A program made the position numbers and the translations under genes. Under the pieces are notes generated by a model, which saw nothing but the letters and a program-made list of their open reading frames with translations, did not search any database and was not told the DNA's origin. A stretch of 64,000 bases of DNA from Sphingomonas echinoides ATCC 14820 (GTDB lineage: Bacteria > Pseudomonadota > Alphaproteobacteria > Sphingomonadales > Sphingomonadaceae), in assembly GCF_000241465.1 (NCBI RefSeq), contig NZ_JH584235.1:1250017-1314016 (forward strand), in the 5' to 3' direction. The first letter of the stretch is position 1; every line of letters begins with the position of its first letter. Of this stretch, positions 52,637-62,863 are shown piece by piece.

Positions 52637-54814
52637 ATGCTCCCCATGTCCCGCGCCCGCGTCCTCGTCATGAATTCCGCGCTCGGCCCGCTCGATTACC
52701 GCGTGCCGCACGGAATGCAGGTCGAGCCCGGCTCGATCGTCGTTGCCCCGCTCGGCCCGCGCCAGTTGATCGGCGTGGTGTGGGAGCCGGAGCGGATGCC
52801 GTCCGATGCCGAGGTGGGCGACAATCGCTTGCGCAACCTGATCGGCGTGTTGCCCGCCGCGCCGCTGGCAGCACCGCTGCGGCGACTGATCGAGTGGACC
52901 GCCGATTATTATCTCGCGCCCCCCGCCGCCGTGGCGCGGATGGCGCTCGCCTCCAGCTCGGCGCTGGAGGGCGCGAAGACCGTCACCGAATATCGCGCGA
53001 CCGGGCTGGTGCCCGACCGCATGACCCCGCAGCGCGAACAGGCGCTCGAACAGATCGGCAATCATCAGGGCCTGATCCGCGAACTGGCCACGATCGGCAA
53101 TGTCACCGATGCCGTGATCCGGGGATTGGCCAAGGTTGGCGCGCTGGAGGCGGTCGAGGTCGATATCGACAGCCCGTTCGCGCTGCCCGATCCTGATTTC
53201 GCCGCGCCCGCTTTGTCGCCCGACCAGCGCGCCGCTGCGGCGACCTTGGTCGACAGCGTCACCGCCCGCGCGTTTGCGCCGACCTTGCTCGATGGCGTCA
53301 CTGGCTCGGGCAAAACCGAAGTCTATTTCGAAGCGGTGGCCGCAGCAGTGCGCGAACGGCGCCAAACGCTCGTTTTACTGCCCGAAATCGCACTAACCGA
53401 GCCTTTTTTGACGCGTTTTGCGGCGCGTTTTGGCGCAAAACCGGTCGCTTGGCACTCCGGATTGCGCCAATCGCAGCGCCGCCGCGCCTGGCGCGCCATC
53501 TCCAGCGGGCAAGCGCTGGTCACCGTCGGCGCGCGCTCCTCGCTGTTCCTGCCTTATGCCAATCTCGGCCTGATCGTGATCGACGAAGCGCATGAAACCA
53601 GCTTCAAACAGGAAGAAGGCGTGCATTATCACGCCCGCGATGTCGCTGTAATGCGGGCGAAATTTGAGAAGATCCCGGTCATCCTCGCGTCCGCCACCCC
53701 CGCGATCGAAACCCGCCAGCAAGTCGCGCTCGGCCGCTATGCCGAGGTAAAACTGCCCGGCCGCTGGGGTGCCGCCGAAATGCCCGCGATCGAAGCGATC
53801 GATCTCATCGCCGAACCACCCGAACGCGGCCACTGGATCGCGCCTCGGCTGGTGGTCGCGATGCGCGAGACACTGGCGCGACACGAACAATCCTTGCTGT
53901 TCCTCAACCGCCGCGGCTATGCCCCGCTGACCTTGTGCCGCACCTGCGGCCACCGTTTCCAATGCCCCAATTGCACCGCCTGGATGGTCGAGCATCGCCT
54001 CGTTCATCGCTTGGCCTGCCACCATTGCGGCCATACCGAGCCGGTTCCGACCGTCTGCCCCGAATGCCAAAGCGAGGACAGCCTCGTCCCTGTCGGCCCC
54101 GGCGTCGAACGCATCGCCGACGAAGTGAAGGCGCTGTTCCCCGAAGCGCGCACGGCGGTGATCACCTCCGACACGATCTGGTCGCCCGCCAAGGCCGCCG
54201 AATTTGTCGCGCGGATGGAGGCGCATGACATCGACATTATCGTTGGTACACAATTGGTTACCAAGGGCTATCACTTCCCCAATCTGACGCTGGTCGGCGT
54301 GATCGACGCCGACCTCGGCCTCGACGGCGGCGATTTGCGCGCGAGCGAACGCACCTTCCAGCAAATCTGCCAGGTCGCCGGGCGCGCCGGGCGCGGTGCC
54401 AAGCCCGGCCATGTCTATATCCAGACGCACAGCCCCAAAGCGAGCGTGATGCAAGCGCTCGTCTCGGGCGACGCCGAGGCCTTTTATGCCGCCGAGACCG
54501 AGCATCGCCGCGAGGCGGGCGCGCCTCCCTTTGGCCGCTTCGCCGGGATCATCGTGTCGAGCGAGGACCAGAAGGCCGCGCTCGAGACCGCGCGGCTGAT
54601 CGGCCGCAGCGCGCCGCATCATGAGGCGATGGAAGTCTACGGCCCCGCCCCCGCCCCGCTGGCGATGCTGCGCGGTCGCCACCGCTTCCGCCTGCTCGTC
54701 CACGCCAAGCGCGCGCTCGACGTGCAGGACATCATCCGCGACTGGCTCGGCGCGCTCGACTGGCCGAGCAAAGTGCGCGTCGTGGTCGATGTGGACCCGT
54801 ACAGCTTCGTCTGA
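52637..54814 (+). CDS. priA: Primosomal replication restart helicase PriA
   Basis: PriA recognises stalled forks and reloads the replisome. The 725-residue protein has the N-terminal 3'-OH-binding domain, Walker A DGVTGSGKTEVY (about residues 218-229), DEAH box VIDEAHETSF, helicase motifs ILASATPAIE and QVAGRAGRG, and the zinc-binding cysteine clusters CRTCGHRFQCPNC and CHHCGH...CPEC. ATG 52637 or 52646 are both possible starts. Length is typical. Confidence 0.95.
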   Translation: MLPMSRARVLVMNSALGPLDYRVPHGMQVEPGSIVVAPLGPRQLIGVVWEPERMPSDAEVGDNRLRNLIGVLPAAPLAAPLRRLIEWTADYYLAPPAAVARMALASSSALEGAKTVTEYRATGLVPDRMTPQREQALEQIGNHQGLIRELATIGNVTDAVIRGLAKVGALEAVEVDIDSPFALPDPDFAAPALSPDQRAAAATLVDSVTARAFAPTLLDGVTGSGKTEVYFEAVAAAVRERRQTLVLLPEIALTEPFLTRFAARFGAKPVAWHSGLRQSQRRRAWRAISSGQALVTVGARSSLFLPYANLGLIVIDEAHETSFKQEEGVHYHARDVAVMRAKFEKIPVILASATPAIETRQQVALGRYAEVKLPGRWGAAEMPAIEAIDLIAEPPERGHWIAPRLVVAMRETLARHEQSLLFLNRRGYAPLTLCRTCGHRFQCPNCTAWMVEHRLVHRLACHHCGHTEPVPTVCPECQSEDSLVPVGPGVERIADEVKALFPEARTAVITSDTIWSPAKAAEFVARMEAHDIDIIVGTQLVTKGYHFPNLTLVGVIDADLGLDGGDLRASERTFQQICQVAGRAGRGAKPGHVYIQTHSPKASVMQALVSGDAEAFYAAETEHRREAGAPPFGRFAGIIVSSEDQKAALETARLIGRSAPHHEAMEVYGPAPAPLAMLRGRHRFRLLVHAKRALDVQDIIRDWLGALDWPSKVRVVVDVDPYSFV

Positions 54815-54844
54815 AGCGTCCGCACGATTTGGCTACCCTGCTCA

Positions 54845-54866
54845 ATTCGGCGGGTTTTTGCCGAAT
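54845..54866 (+). terminator. Stem-loop after priA
   Basis: ATTCGGC (54845-54851) pairs with GCCGAAT (54860-54866) around a GGGTTTTT loop, 31 bases after the priA stop. There is no trailing T-run. The rest of 54867-55054 has only a TTTACGTAAA palindrome (54932-54941). Confidence 0.35.
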
Positions 54867-55054
54867 CCACCGCAACATGGCTTGACTTGCCCCGCCGCGC
54901 TTCTATGCCACGACGCGCTGCCAGCCTTCCGTTTACGTAAATGTTACCCAGACGGAATGATACCGGGTCAGACGCCTGGACGTGCAGCCAACGACCGTAA
55001 GCATACGGCGCTGAAGACACATTTCGCCTGGTCGCGGGCGTTGGAGAGTGAAGC

Positions 55055-55465
55055 ATGTCGCTGTTGATTATCGGTGCCCTGTTAGCCGGTGCCCCCGTCG
55101 CCACCGATACCGTCCTCGGACGGTGGAAGACCGAAACCCACAATGCCATCGTCGAGATCACACGCTGCGGCGACTCGATCTGCGGCAAGATCCTCACCTC
55201 CGACATGATCCGCAGCAATCCCGCGTTGAAGGACGCGAAGAACGCCAACGAAAAGCTGCGGTCGCGCCCCATTCAGGGCCTGTTGATGCTGAGCGGTTTC
55301 AAGCCCGAGGCAGGCGGCGTGTGGAGCGATGGCCAAGTGTACAATGCCGAAGACGGCAAGACCTATAGCGGCAAGATCACCCCCGTCGGCCCGGACCAAC
55401 TGAAGCTGCGCGGCTGCGTCTTCTTCCCGCTGTGCAAAACCCAGACCTGGACTCGCGCACGCTAA
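55055..55465 (+). CDS. DUF2147 family small exported protein
   Basis: The 136-residue protein has a short hydrophobic signal-like start (LLIIGALLAGAP) and the DUF2147 core: VLGRWKTETHNAIVEI, two Cys in CGDSICGKI, and YNAEDGKTYSGKI with a C-terminal LRGCVFFPLCKTQTW. The family is small, probably periplasmic, and of unknown function. It is followed 44 bases later by FadL, with no obvious terminator between. Confidence 0.85.
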   Translation: MSLLIIGALLAGAPVATDTVLGRWKTETHNAIVEITRCGDSICGKILTSDMIRSNPALKDAKNANEKLRSRPIQGLLMLSGFKPEAGGVWSDGQVYNAEDGKTYSGKITPVGPDQLKLRGCVFFPLCKTQTWTRAR

Positions 55466-55509
55466 CGCTGCGCGTTCTTTTTACCCCCCACGATCCTCAG
55501 GAATTTACA

Positions 55510-56814
55510 ATGTCGTTTCGTATCAAAGCCCCGCTGATGGGCGCGACCGCGCTCGTCTCCGCTTTCGGCATGCAGGGCATCGCGCATGCCGATGCCTTTT
55601 ATCTGGAGGCGCAGTCCGCCACTGGCGCGGGTCGCGCCTTTTCGGGGGAAGCGGCAGATCGTGGCCCGGCCTCCTTATGGTGGAACCCGGCGGCAATCGC
55701 CGGCATCACCGACCCAAGCGCCGCGATCAGCGCCACCGCGATCCTGCCCAAGGGCGATGTGATCGACAATGGCACGCTCATCCGCCGCCCCGGCCAGTCG
55801 TTCGTGCCGGTGGGCGGCAACGGCGTGTCGCGCGACCCGATCAGCAATGGCGTGCTGCCAAGCGGCGCGTTCGCTTATCCGATCACCGATCGCATCGCGG
55901 TAGGCGTGGCGGTAACCTCGCCGTTCAGCTTCACCACCGATTACGATGCCAATAGCTGGGCACGCTACAGCGCGGACAAGACCCGCCTGCGCACGATCGA
56001 CATCCAGCCCTCGATCGGCGTGAAGGTGACCGACTGGCTGAACGTCGGCGGCGCGCTCAACGTCGAATATACCGATGCCTATCTCAGCAACGCACTGCCC
56101 AACGTGCTCGCCTCGCTGCACGATGGCAGCCAGACGCTGAAGGGCCATGGCTGGGATTTCGGCTGGACCGCAGGCGTGCAGTTGCACAACGACATCGCCA
56201 CCGTCGGCATCAGCTACAAGTCGAGCATCAAGCACACCTTGACCGGCAATCTGAGCATTGCCGGGCTGGTTGGTCCGCTCGCCGGGTCGAACACCTCGCT
56301 TTCGGGTGTCCAGGCGCAGTTCAACACGCCGGGCCAAGTGATCGTCGCTGGCCGTTTCCGCGCCACCAACGCGCTGACGCTCAACGCACAGGCAGTCGCC
56401 TATAATTGGAGCAAGTTCGACGCGATCCGGCTCGGTGCGCCGCTCAACGTCGCGCTGCCCGAAAATTATCGCGACAGCTTCAGCGTCGCGGGCGGCTTCG
56501 ACTATGCGGTCAGCCCCAAGGCGACGCTGCGCGCCGGGCTTCAGCGCACCATCACGCCGACGCAGGACGGCCTGCGCGATGCCCGCGTGCCCGATTCGGA
56601 CCGTTGGACCTATGCGGCCGGTGGCAGCTATCAATTGACCCGCCACATGACGATCGACGCCGGTGCGAATTACGTAAAGTTCGACAACGCCTCGATCGAT
56701 CGCGTGACCGCAGCCTATGCCGGCACCGCCGCGCAGACGCCGATCCTCACCAACGGCCTGCTGCGCAACGCCCATGCGGTGGTCTTGTCGCTGGGTGGAC
56801 GCGTAACCTTCTAG
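55510..56814 (+). CDS. FadL/OmpP1/TodX family outer-membrane transporter
   Basis: The 434-residue protein is predicted to be an outer-membrane beta-barrel for hydrophobic substrates. It has a signal peptide ending IAHA, the FadL hatch-like N-terminus SATGAGRAFSGEAA and ASLWWNPAAIAG, repeated barrel strands such as WARYSADKTRLRTIDIQPS, and a C-terminal Phe (GGRVTF). FadL proteins carry long-chain fatty acids or aromatic hydrocarbons. No fatty-acid oxidation gene is adjacent, so the substrate is open. ATG 55510 is used. Confidence 0.9.
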   Translation: MSFRIKAPLMGATALVSAFGMQGIAHADAFYLEAQSATGAGRAFSGEAADRGPASLWWNPAAIAGITDPSAAISATAILPKGDVIDNGTLIRRPGQSFVPVGGNGVSRDPISNGVLPSGAFAYPITDRIAVGVAVTSPFSFTTDYDANSWARYSADKTRLRTIDIQPSIGVKVTDWLNVGGALNVEYTDAYLSNALPNVLASLHDGSQTLKGHGWDFGWTAGVQLHNDIATVGISYKSSIKHTLTGNLSIAGLVGPLAGSNTSLSGVQAQFNTPGQVIVAGRFRATNALTLNAQAVAYNWSKFDAIRLGAPLNVALPENYRDSFSVAGGFDYAVSPKATLRAGLQRTITPTQDGLRDARVPDSDRWTYAAGGSYQLTRHMTIDAGANYVKFDNASIDRVTAAYAGTAAQTPILTNGLLRNAHAVVLSLGGRVTF

Positions 56815-56926
56815 TCCAACCGCACGCCCCGGTCCCTTTCGCCGACGCCAGATCGGGGAAGAGGACCGGGATCGGCGTCACTTTCCCCCTGTCTTATCGG
56901 GACCGTCGCTGGCACATAGCGCAGCG

Positions 56927-58525
56927 ATGGTCGCATTCTCCTTCTTCCGCCTGCCCAGCGTCTCTGCGTTGGCGCTTCGCCGCGTTTACAGTGCGCTGTT
57001 CGCGGCGGCGGCGATGCTGTTGTCACTTGTCGGGCCAGCGCGCGCCGACGATATTTCCGCCACCGGACGCGGGGTGGTGCGCGTCGTCACCATCGCGATC
57101 GTCGAGGACGAGGTGGTTGGCTTCGGCCATGGCAGCGGCTTCGCGGTCGCGCCCAACCGCATCGTTACCAACGCGCATGTGGTCGAACTACTGACGCGCT
57201 ATCCCGGCAATGTTGTGATCGGCATCGTGCCCTCGGAAGGCAGCAAGAGCTATCAGGGCAAGGTGATCGCGATCGACGCGGTCCATGATCTCGCGCTGAT
57301 CGAATTTTCCGGCGCGCCGCTGCCGCCCGTTGCGCTCTATACCGGGCCGATCTCCGAGGGCGGCATGGTCACCGCGCTGGGTTATCCCGGCAATGTCGAT
57401 CTCGCGACGGCGCGTTCGGCGGTCGACTACATCCATCCGCTCTCCCCGATCCGCACCGAAGGGGTGTTCTCCGGACGCCGCCAGATGTCGGGGACCGACG
57501 TGTTGCTGCACACAGCGGGGATTGCGCGCGGCAATTCGGGCGGGCCGTTGCTCGACCCGTGCGGGCGCGTGATCGGCGTCAACTCGGCGATCACGCGGGG
57601 GGAAGAGGGCGATTCGAGCTTCGGCTTCGCCATCGCCGACAGCGAACTCGCCGCCTTCCTCACCAAGGCCAAGCAACCGTTCCAGGCGGTTGGCACGCCC
57701 TGCACCAGCATCGCCGAGATCGACAAGGCCGATCGCGAAGCCGACGCGCAAGCCTCCGCCGCCGCCGATGCGGCCAAACGCGATGCGGCTGGCAAAGCCG
57801 TGCTGGCGCGCGAGGCGGCGCTCACCGCCGCCCGCGACGCAGCCGACCGGCAGCGCGAGAACGTGATGGCGATCGCCACCCTGATGCTGGTTTTGGGGGC
57901 GATGGCGATTGGCGCGGGGGGCCTGCTCGATGCGCAAGCGATGCGGCGCAAGGCGATCTGGGCGTGGGCGATCGGTGGTCTGGTGATGGTTGGCGCGGTG
58001 GTCGTGTTCATGCTGCGCCCGACCGGTGCCACCTTGCTTCCTGCCGCAACCCCAGCGGCGGTGGTGCCGCTTGCTCCGACCGTGTCCTCCACCGCGCCGC
58101 TCGGCAAATTGCAGTGCCGTTTCGTGCCCGAGCGGAGCCGCGTCGTCTCCTCGTCCACCACCGATCTGACGCTCGACTGGGGCAAGGCAGGCTGCATGAA
58201 CGGGCGCGTCCAATATGCCGAGAATGGCAGCAAGTGGGACCGCATCCTCGTTCCTGCCGAGGAGCAAACCGTGTCGGTGCTGCAATTCGACCCGGCAACG
58301 CTCAGCTATGTCACCACTCGCTATTTTCTCGGTGCGGCCGAGATGGACAGCGTGCGCAAGATTCGCAGCCAGGTGACGCTCAAGGCCTGCTCCGCCGATG
58401 AAGCGGACCGCGCCAATCTGGCGACGCAACAATCCGCGATTCGCACCGCCCTGCCCGCCCAGCCCAATGAGAAGATCGTCTACCGCTGTACCCCAGCATC
58501 AGGCGCGGCGACCTCAGGCGGCTGA
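56927..58525 (+). CDS. Trypsin-like (S1/HtrA-type) serine protease with C-terminal membrane segments
   Basis: The 532-residue protein has a signal peptide ending GPARA (about residue 40), a trypsin-fold domain with His84 (TNAHVV), Asp121 (VHDLALIE) and Ser204 (ARGNSGGPLL), then a charged Ala/Arg/Asp-rich coiled stretch (about 260-305), two hydrophobic spans (about 306-330 and 340-362) and a C-terminal domain of about 150 residues with four cysteines. It has no PDZ domain, so it is not a classical DegP. Its role is unknown. It converges with the DUF1203 gene (12-base overlap). Confidence 0.82.
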   Translation: MVAFSFFRLPSVSALALRRVYSALFAAAAMLLSLVGPARADDISATGRGVVRVVTIAIVEDEVVGFGHGSGFAVAPNRIVTNAHVVELLTRYPGNVVIGIVPSEGSKSYQGKVIAIDAVHDLALIEFSGAPLPPVALYTGPISEGGMVTALGYPGNVDLATARSAVDYIHPLSPIRTEGVFSGRRQMSGTDVLLHTAGIARGNSGGPLLDPCGRVIGVNSAITRGEEGDSSFGFAIADSELAAFLTKAKQPFQAVGTPCTSIAEIDKADREADAQASAAADAAKRDAAGKAVLAREAALTAARDAADRQRENVMAIATLMLVLGAMAIGAGGLLDAQAMRRKAIWAWAIGGLVMVGAVVVFMLRPTGATLLPAATPAAVVPLAPTVSSTAPLGKLQCRFVPERSRVVSSSTTDLTLDWGKAGCMNGRVQYAENGSKWDRILVPAEEQTVSVLQFDPATLSYVTTRYFLGAAEMDSVRKIRSQVTLKACSADEADRANLATQQSAIRTALPAQPNEKIVYRCTPASGAATSGG

Positions 58526-58993
58526 CACACGATCCACCCGGGCGGCAAAGCAGCCGGGTTTGGCATTGTGGACGTGGAGATACGCGACACGCGGATCCGA
58601 GAAAAACCCATTGATCGCGGTGGCGAGCCCGCTGCCGTCGATCACATCCGCGTCCAGCATCATCCCGGCCGCATCGAACGTACGCACCGACAACAAGCGA
58701 ATCGCCAGTTGCTCGGGAATGCTGTTGACGAACACCGCCGCAGTCTCGGCCCCTTCGCGAACGAAAATCGCGTGGCACGAGCGATAGGGCGTGGCGACCG
58801 GGTGATGCTCGTAATTGAGCAACAGCACGGTCTCGCCCACCGCCGCATCCTCCAGCGTCACGCGGCACGGCGAACCGGGCGCGGCCTCCACCACCATGCG
58901 GATCGCTCCCTGCGCGGCCAGGGTCGCATCGCTCTGTCCATAAAGGTGCCGAAAGGGCGCGGGGTCGATGCCCGCAATCACGAAGCCGCTCAT
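58514..58993 (-). CDS. DUF1203 family protein
   Basis: The 159-residue protein resembles DUF1203, a small family of unknown function with LLNYEHHPVATPYRSCHAIFV, VNSIPEQLAIRLLSVRTFD and YLHVHNAKPGCFA. The histidine/cysteine-rich core may bind a ligand or metal, but this is a guess. Its ATG (58993) overlaps the ada stop (ATGA), so it is probably translated with ada. Confidence 0.8.
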   Translation of the reverse strand: MSGFVIAGIDPAPFRHLYGQSDATLAAQGAIRMVVEAAPGSPCRVTLEDAAVGETVLLLNYEHHPVATPYRSCHAIFVREGAETAAVFVNSIPEQLAIRLLSVRTFDAAGMMLDADVIDGSGLATAINGFFSDPRVAYLHVHNAKPGCFAARVDRVSAA

Positions 58994-60027
58994 TTCACCC
59001 GCTCCCGCGTCCGCAGCGCGACCTTGCGGTCAATTCCATAGGCATAGCCGCCGAGCGTTCCGTCGGTACGCTGCGCGCGGTGGCACGGCACGATGATCGA
59101 CACCGGATTGGCACCGCACGCCGTTCCCGCCGCACGCACCGCTTTGGGGTTGCCGACCGCCGCCGCCAGTTCGGCATAGCTGCGCGTCTCGCCCAGCGGG
59201 ATCGCGCGCAGCGCCTGCCAGATCGCTTCCTGAAAGGCGGTTCCCTGCACGTCGAGCGGCAAGTCGCGGTCGCGATCGGGCGATTCGACGCTTGCCACCA
59301 CCTGCGCCGCCAAATCGGCCAGCGCCGCCCCACCCGGCACGATCTCGGCGTGGGGGAAGCGCGCGCGTAGCGCCGCCTCGCCCTCGTCAAACGAGACGCG
59401 GCACAACCCCTTGTCGGTCGCGGCCACCAGCATCGCGCCGAGACTGGTATCGGCCACGGTCCAGCGGATCGTCACCCCCGCTCCGCCGCGTTTCCACGCG
59501 CTCGGTGTCATGCCCAGCCGCTTGGCCCCACCGTCGTAAAAGCGGCTCGGCGCGGAATAGCCGGCCTCGTAAATCGCCTCGGTCACGCTGGCGGTACGCG
59601 CCAGCGCGCGCGCCGCGCGCTGCGCCATCAGGCCGCGCGCATAGGCCGCCGGGGTCACCCCGGTCGCGCGCTTGAACAGACGGTGGAAATGATGCGGTGC
59701 ATAGCCAACCTGCGCCGCGAGATCCTCAAGCGGCACCACTTCCTCGGCCCCCTCGATCAGCGCAACCGCCCGCGCCACCGCGATCCGGTCGCGCCCGACC
59801 GCGTCGGGCACACAACGCAGGCACGCCCGGAACCCCGCCGCGCGGGCTTCCTCGGGCGTGCGGTAGAAAACGACGTTCTCGCGCTTCGGGTGCCGCGCCG
59901 GGCAGCTTGGCTTGCAATAAATGCCGGTGGTTTTCACCGCGCCGACAAAGCGCCCATCGGAATGGCGGTCACGCGCTTCGAACGCTTTCCAGGCGGCGTC
60001 GGGGTCAAGGGGAAGGGTTTGGGTCAT
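58990..60027 (-). CDS. ada: Ada: bifunctional transcriptional activator and O6-alkylguanine-DNA alkyltransferase
   Basis: Ada repairs methylphosphotriesters through its N-terminal zinc-bound cysteine and, once methylated, activates the adaptive response; its C-terminal domain removes O6-methylguanine. The 345-residue protein has Cys38, Cys42, Cys69 and Cys72 in CKPSC and CLRC, the same positions as the zinc ligands of E. coli Ada. An AraC-type helix-turn-helix follows (about residues 100-165, with LAAQVGYAPHHFHRLFK). The C-terminal alkyl acceptor is Cys315 in IIVPCHR. ATG 60027 is used. DUF1203 follows it. Confidence 0.94.
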   Translation of the reverse strand: MTQTLPLDPDAAWKAFEARDRHSDGRFVGAVKTTGIYCKPSCPARHPKRENVVFYRTPEEARAAGFRACLRCVPDAVGRDRIAVARAVALIEGAEEVVPLEDLAAQVGYAPHHFHRLFKRATGVTPAAYARGLMAQRAARALARTASVTEAIYEAGYSAPSRFYDGGAKRLGMTPSAWKRGGAGVTIRWTVADTSLGAMLVAATDKGLCRVSFDEGEAALRARFPHAEIVPGGAALADLAAQVVASVESPDRDRDLPLDVQGTAFQEAIWQALRAIPLGETRSYAELAAAVGNPKAVRAAGTACGANPVSIIVPCHRAQRTDGTLGGYAYGIDRKVALRTRERVK

Positions 60028-60090
60028 GCGACGATATACGCATGGTCCCGATGCGCCCACATCCCGTGGCTTGCGATCAAAACCGTGCGA

Positions 60091-60768
60091 TCACCCGCCA
60101 TTCGCCTCGAACAATTCCAGCGTGCGTTCCTTGGCCAGATCGGCGCTTGGCTCGTGATAATCCTTGCGGCGATCCGAATTGAAGCCGTGGCCCGCCTCAT
60201 ACACATAGACCGTCGCCTTGGGCCACGCCTTGGCAATGACCTTTTCGACGCCGTCCATCGCGATATGATCGTCGTGGCGGCCGAAATGCAGGATGACCGG
60301 GACCTTCGGTTCCTCATCCGCCGCATCGGGGATCAGGCTGCCATAATAAGCCGAGGCGGCGGCGACATTGTGCAAGCGTGTCGCCGCGAACCACGCGACC
60401 GATCCACCATAGCAATAGCCGACCACGAACACCGGCCCGCGCTCGGCAAGCGCATCGATGCAGGTCTGCACGTCGGCAAGCGTCAGGTCGAACGGGTGCA
60501 GCTCACGCGCGAGTTGCACGCTGCGGGCAAACCCCTCGCCGGTATAGTCCGCCTCGAACCCGGGATGCTCGCGGTCGAACAGCGCGGGGGCCAACACTTC
60601 ATAGCCGTCGGCGGCATATTCCTCGCACAGGTCGCGGATATGGTCGGTGACGCCGAAAATCTCTTGGACCAGCACGAGCCCGCCCTTGCGTCGCCCGGTC
60701 GGCTCGGCGTGATAGACGCCGACCTCCGCACCATCCGACATGATCCTCTTTTGCATCTGGCCGGTCAT
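60091..60768 (-). CDS. Dienelactone hydrolase family protein
   Basis: The 225-residue alpha/beta hydrolase shows QEIFG (Glu36), the nucleophile elbow GYCYGGS (Cys119), and the acid/base pair near HFGRHDDHI (Asp166-167) and AGHGFN (His194). This is the Cys-Asp-His triad of carboxymethylenebutenolidases. Real dienelactone activity needs a catechol pathway, which is not seen here, so the substrate is unknown. Start ATG 60768 or 60756. Confidence 0.87.
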   Translation of the reverse strand: MTGQMQKRIMSDGAEVGVYHAEPTGRRKGGLVLVQEIFGVTDHIRDLCEEYAADGYEVLAPALFDREHPGFEADYTGEGFARSVQLARELHPFDLTLADVQTCIDALAERGPVFVVGYCYGGSVAWFAATRLHNVAAASAYYGSLIPDAADEEPKVPVILHFGRHDDHIAMDGVEKVIAKAWPKATVYVYEAGHGFNSDRRKDYHEPSADLAKERTLELFEANGG

Positions 60769-60838
60769 AGAATCGCTCCGCCTCACACCCCTGCGACGCA
60801 ATCGCTACCAACATTGCGAGGGGCGCGAAAGCGGCGCG

Positions 60839-62620
60839 TCAGGCCGCGCGCACATCCGCGATCAAGCGGTTGATTTGCGTGCGGAGCCGTTCGACGCCGC
60901 CCGCCACATCCTCGGCGGTGCGGGTGACATGGTCGGCAGTGTGGCGCGAGCGTTGCGCACGGTCGCGCAACGTCTGCATGTTGGCGGCGGCGTCCGCCGT
61001 GCCATCCTCGACCTCGGCGATGGCGAGCGCGATCGCCTGCGTCATGCCGCGCTGCTGGTCGACCGCCGCCGCAACATTGGCCGAGGATTGATCCAGATCC
61101 GCCACGAGCGAATCCACCGATTCGATCGTGGCAAGGACAGTGTCGCTGGCAGTACGGACGGCGGCGAGGCGTGCCTCGATCCGGCCGGCGGCGGACTGGG
61201 TCTGGCGCGCAAGCCCCTTCACCTCATCGGCGACGACGGCAAAGCCCCGCCCCGCCTCGCCCGCCCGCGCCGCCTCGATCGTGGCGTTGAGCGCCAGCAG
61301 ATTGGTCTGCCCGGCCACCGCCGTGATCATGTCGAGCACGGTGGCGATTTCCACCACCAACGCGCCCAGCGATTCGGCGCGATCCCGCCCCTCGAGCGTG
61401 CGCGCCCGCACCGTTGCCACGCTTGCGCGCGATTCGTTGGCCGCGCGGCTGATGCGGTCGATCGCGCCGGCCAGCGCCGTCGCCGAATGGGCGATGGTGC
61501 GCGCGTTGGTCGCGCTCTGTTCGGTCAACGCGGCGGTCGCCATCGCTTGTTCTTCGGTGGTTCCCGCCTCGCCCGCCATCGCCGCTGCCGTCTCGCGGAG
61601 CGCGGGACCAGCCGACACCAACTGACTGACCGAAGCGCCCGCTTCCCCTTCGAACACGCGGAACAGCGCATCCAGATGCGCCGCGCGGCGCGCCCGGGCG
61701 GCATCCTCGCGCCGTTCGTTCGCGCTCAATGCGTCGGCGGTGCGGCGCGCCTCTTCGCTCAGCCGCCGCGCATCGGCTGAGCGTTGCCGCGCAAACGCCA
61801 GCGCGCGCGCGATTTCGCCAATCTCGTCGCTGCGATCGAGCGCCGGTATAGCCACGTCGGCGCGGTCAAGGGTGATGCTGCGAGTCGCCTCGGCAATCAG
61901 GGCAAGCGGCTGCTCGACCTGGCGGGCGAGCATCCGCATCCCCCAGAAAGCGACGAGGATCGCAGCCACCGTCACCAGCGCGACCAGAATATAGACTTGG
62001 CCAAACCCCGTTTCGAGGGCGCTGCGTTCGCGCAGAGCATCGGCACGGAGATCGGCGATCAGCGTCGCGCTCGTCCCGGTCAACGGATCGATCGCCGCGT
62101 ACAGCGCGCCACTGACGAAAAAATCGAGCTGATCGGTGCGCCCTGCGCGGAGCAGGACCAGCAGCTTGTCGAGCGCCGCGTCCGCGTCATGCCGCGCCGA
62201 CTCGACCTGCGCCACTTCCGCCGCGCGGCGCGCGTCGAGGTTGTGATGGACGAAGGCGTCCCAGCTCGACGCGATCTCGGCGCGATTGGCCTCGATCGTC
62301 GCCACTGCGCCCGAAGCCGACAGATTGCCGCTGCGCACCTTGTGCGCCGTCAGCAAGGCCGTGGCATAATCGGCATTGACGCGTTGCAACTCGCCGATCG
62401 GATAGAGACGGTCCGTGATCAGCGTGCGGACCCCGTGGCTGGTCGCCAGCGTCGTCCCGATCAAGGCCAGCGCAAGCAAGGCCTGCATGCCCAGCAACAC
62501 CCAGACGATCCGGCGCAACTGAACGCGGATGTTGCCGCGCCCGGTTTGCCAGCGCAAAAACAACAGGCTTAGTCGGCCCCGAAGGACGGTTAGCGAGCGG
62601 GGCAGCGCGATGCGGTTCAT
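60839..62620 (-). CDS. Methyl-accepting chemotaxis protein
   Basis: The 593-residue receptor has two membrane spans (about residues 37-60 and 210-232) with a four-helix-bundle-like periplasmic domain between, a HAMP domain ([19 protein letters not shown]), and a long cytoplasmic coiled coil whose tip contains [20 protein letters not shown], the hallmark hairpin. No chemotaxis kinase or methylase genes are near, so it is an orphan receptor. The C-terminus lacks a pentapeptide tether. ATG 62620 is used. Confidence 0.9.
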   Translation of the reverse strand: MNRIALPRSLTVLRGRLSLLFLRWQTGRGNIRVQLRRIVWVLLGMQALLALALIGTTLATSHGVRTLITDRLYPIGELQRVNADYATALLTAHKVRSGNLSASGAVATIEANRAEIASSWDAFVHHNLDARRAAEVAQVESARHDADAALDKLLVLLRAGRTDQLDFFVSGALYAAIDPLTGTSATLIADLRADALRERSALETGFGQVYILVALVTVAAILVAFWGMRMLARQVEQPLALIAEATRSITLDRADVAIPALDRSDEIGEIARALAFARQRSADARRLSEEARRTADALSANERREDAARARRAAHLDALFRVFEGEAGASVSQLVSAGPALRETAAAMAGEAGTTEEQAMATAALTEQSATNARTIAHSATALAGAIDRISRAANESRASVATVRARTLEGRDRAESLGALVVEIATVLDMITAVAGQTNLLALNATIEAARAGEAGRGFAVVADEVKGLARQTQSAAGRIEARLAAVRTASDTVLATIESVDSLVADLDQSSANVAAAVDQQRGMTQAIALAIAEVEDGTADAAANMQTLRDRAQRSRHTADHVTRTAEDVAGGVERLRTQINRLIADVRAA

Positions 62621-62863
62621 GAATCACGCTATGGCCGCCAAGGCGCGAACAGATGGTTAAGCCAATGTTACACTTGTGTGAAATACGAACAAAAGCGCTG
62701 GCTTGGGGATCGGGGTTCCACACGCGCGCTTTCGACGTCTGCCGCACGACTTGCATCGCGCCCTACCCAATGCTAACCGCCCGCCAACCCATCTGAAGGC
62801 GCATTCCCCAACGCCCTCTATTTGCATGGGGCCACCATTCGTGCCCAAGAGGACCCCAATCGC

